Made by a program: the position numbers and the translations under genes. The notes beneath the pieces were generated by a model. The model searched no databases. It saw nothing but the letters and a program-made list of their open reading frames with translations, and was not told the DNA's origin. A stretch of 5,445 nucleotides of DNA, taken from positions 1 through 5,445 of the forward strand of contig CAZWFN010000257.1 in NCBI GenBank assembly GCA_964633205.1, in the 5' to 3' direction. This DNA comes from CAYVQE01 sp964633205. Its GTDB lineage: Bacteria > Myxococcota > B64-G9. Positions 4,708 to 5,445 of this stretch are shown here, one piece after another (position 1 is the first letter of the stretch; each line of letters opens with the position of its first letter).

Positions 4708-5391
4708 TCAAAAAGTTGCAACCGTCCCCAGGACCCGGGGGACCCAGCGCTCGGGGTGGTGCAGGTCGTCGAGCACCAGCTCGGCGCCGGCGGCCTCGAG
4801 CGCGGCCCGGTCGTAGTTGGCCGCCGCCACCGCCACCGCCGGCAGACCGGCCTGGTGGGCGGCGGTCACGTCGCGCGGGGTGTCGCCGATGACCACCGCC
4901 GGCGCGGCCGGGTCGTCGATCAACCGCCGGCCGCGCTCGGCCGCCAGCCGCACCAGCTCGGCCCGATCCTCGGCGTCCGATCCGTAGCCGCCGAAGCGGA
5001 AGTGTTGCTCCAGCCGGCCGCGGGCCAGCTTGGCCCGGGCGCCGGGTTCGACGTTGCCGGTGGCCAGGCCGCAGGGCAGGCTGCGGTCTGCCAGCAGGGC
5101 CAGGCTCTCGGCCACCCCGGGGAAGATGCGGTAGCCGACCGCCGCGGCCAGGCAGGTCTCCAGATGCACCAGGTAGCGCTCCAGCAACCGCTGGATGTTC
5201 TCGGCGCTGTCCAGCCCGCGCGGGCCGAGCACCTCGCGGGCGATCAGCGGATCGGTCTTGCCGTCGCAGCGCACCCGGGCCATGGCGCCCTGGATGCCGA
5301 ACACCTCGGCGAAGGCCAGCTCCAGCGCCCGGCTGCCGGCCCCGCCGCTGAGCAGCAGCGTGCCGTCGATGTCGAACAGGAACAGGGTCAT
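4708..5391 (-). CDS. HAD-superfamily phosphatase, phosphoglycolate phosphatase-like
   Basis: The 227-residue protein opens with a complete phosphatase motif I, FLFDIDGTLL (D7 nucleophile, D9 acid/base). Motif II is LATGN (T111) and motif IV is VVIGDTPRDV (D170 and D174). The cap domain contains DGKTDPLIAREVL (43-55), and FPGVAESLALLADR introduces the core as in Gph-like enzymes. Around motif III the sequence reads FGGYGSDAEDRAELV, so R143 probably takes the place of the usual lysine. The start is fixed by the nearness of motif I, although no strong Shine-Dalgarno is visible in the bases before 5391. Members hydrolyse small phosphate esters in the cytoplasm; the particular substrate, including phosphoglycolate, cannot be read from the sequence. 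Codon bias matches the other HAD gene and the L,D-transpeptidase. It converges with the HAD gene at 3949-4686 with no obvious terminator between them. Confidence 0.87.
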   Translation of the reverse strand: MTLFLFDIDGTLLLSGGAGSRALELAFAEVFGIQGAMARVRCDGKTDPLIAREVLGPRGLDSAENIQRLLERYLVHLETCLAAAVGYRIFPGVAESLALLADRSLPCGLATGNVEPGARAKLARGRLEQHFRFGGYGSDAEDRAELVRLAAERGRRLIDDPAAPAVVIGDTPRDVTAAHQAGLPAVAVAAANYDRAALEAAGAELVLDDLHHPERWVPRVLGTVATF

Positions 5392-5445
5392 CTGGCAGCG
5401 AGGTTAGCGGCCGTAGCGTCGGGGGTCAAGACGGCCCAGGCCGAC

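Noticed and set aside
5415..5430. A further copy of the repeat head (AGCGTCGGGGGTCAAG) at the right edge
   Set aside because: Similarity covers about 16 bases with mismatches in GC-rich DNA and the window ends soon after, so chance cannot be excluded.

Overview
The window is a GC-rich bacterial chromosome segment interrupted by a visibly less GC-rich block at about 1900-3850. The flanking genes (a peptidoglycan-type L,D-transpeptidase and two HAD-superfamily hydrolases) have strong G/C third-position bias and look like resident genes. The middle block uses more A/T-ending codons, sits beside a broken transposase and looks horizontally acquired. The sequence does not let me name the organism; a high-GC, proteobacteria-like chromosome is the most I would say.

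Layout. 1-106: a short, more AT-rich stretch, possibly the 5' leader of a minus-strand gene lying off the left edge. About 107-330: three degenerate tandem copies, period 97 bp, of the 3' end of the neighbouring gene. 267-1460 (minus): YkuD-type L,D-transpeptidase with a peptidoglycan-binding-like domain but no visible signal peptide. 1461-1610: spacer of unknown origin. 1611-1921 (minus): 5' remnant of an IS1595-type transposase with a zinc ribbon, one frameshift and a lost C-terminus. 1948-1975: promoter with an 18-bp imperfect palindrome between and over its core elements. 1983-3706 (plus): three-gene operon encoding a HigB/RelE-like toxin, an XRE-type HigA-like antitoxin with a long C-terminal extension, and a SecB-like chaperone. 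3707-3948: spacer with two nested inverted repeats. 3949-4686 (plus): HAD hydrolase with an atypical motif I. 4708-5391 (minus): a second, canonical HAD phosphatase, convergent with the first. 5392-5445: nothing recognisable.

The central system is a toxin-antitoxin-chaperone (TAC) module with the same gene order and families as the Mycobacterium tuberculosis higB1-higA1-Rv1957 system. In that known system the antitoxin is aggregation- and protease-prone and needs the SecB-like chaperone, which binds a C-terminal 'chaperone addiction' segment, in order to neutralise the toxin. Here the antitoxin carries about 100 extra residues, including an aromatic-rich stretch, after its HTH domain. Gene spacing (4-bp overlap, then a 12-bp gap) indicates one transcript. 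The least expected feature is a 44-residue tail on the SecB-like protein in which half the residues are Lys or Arg, resembling a histone-H1-like DNA- or RNA-binding tail. I know of no SecB or TAC chaperone described with such a tail.
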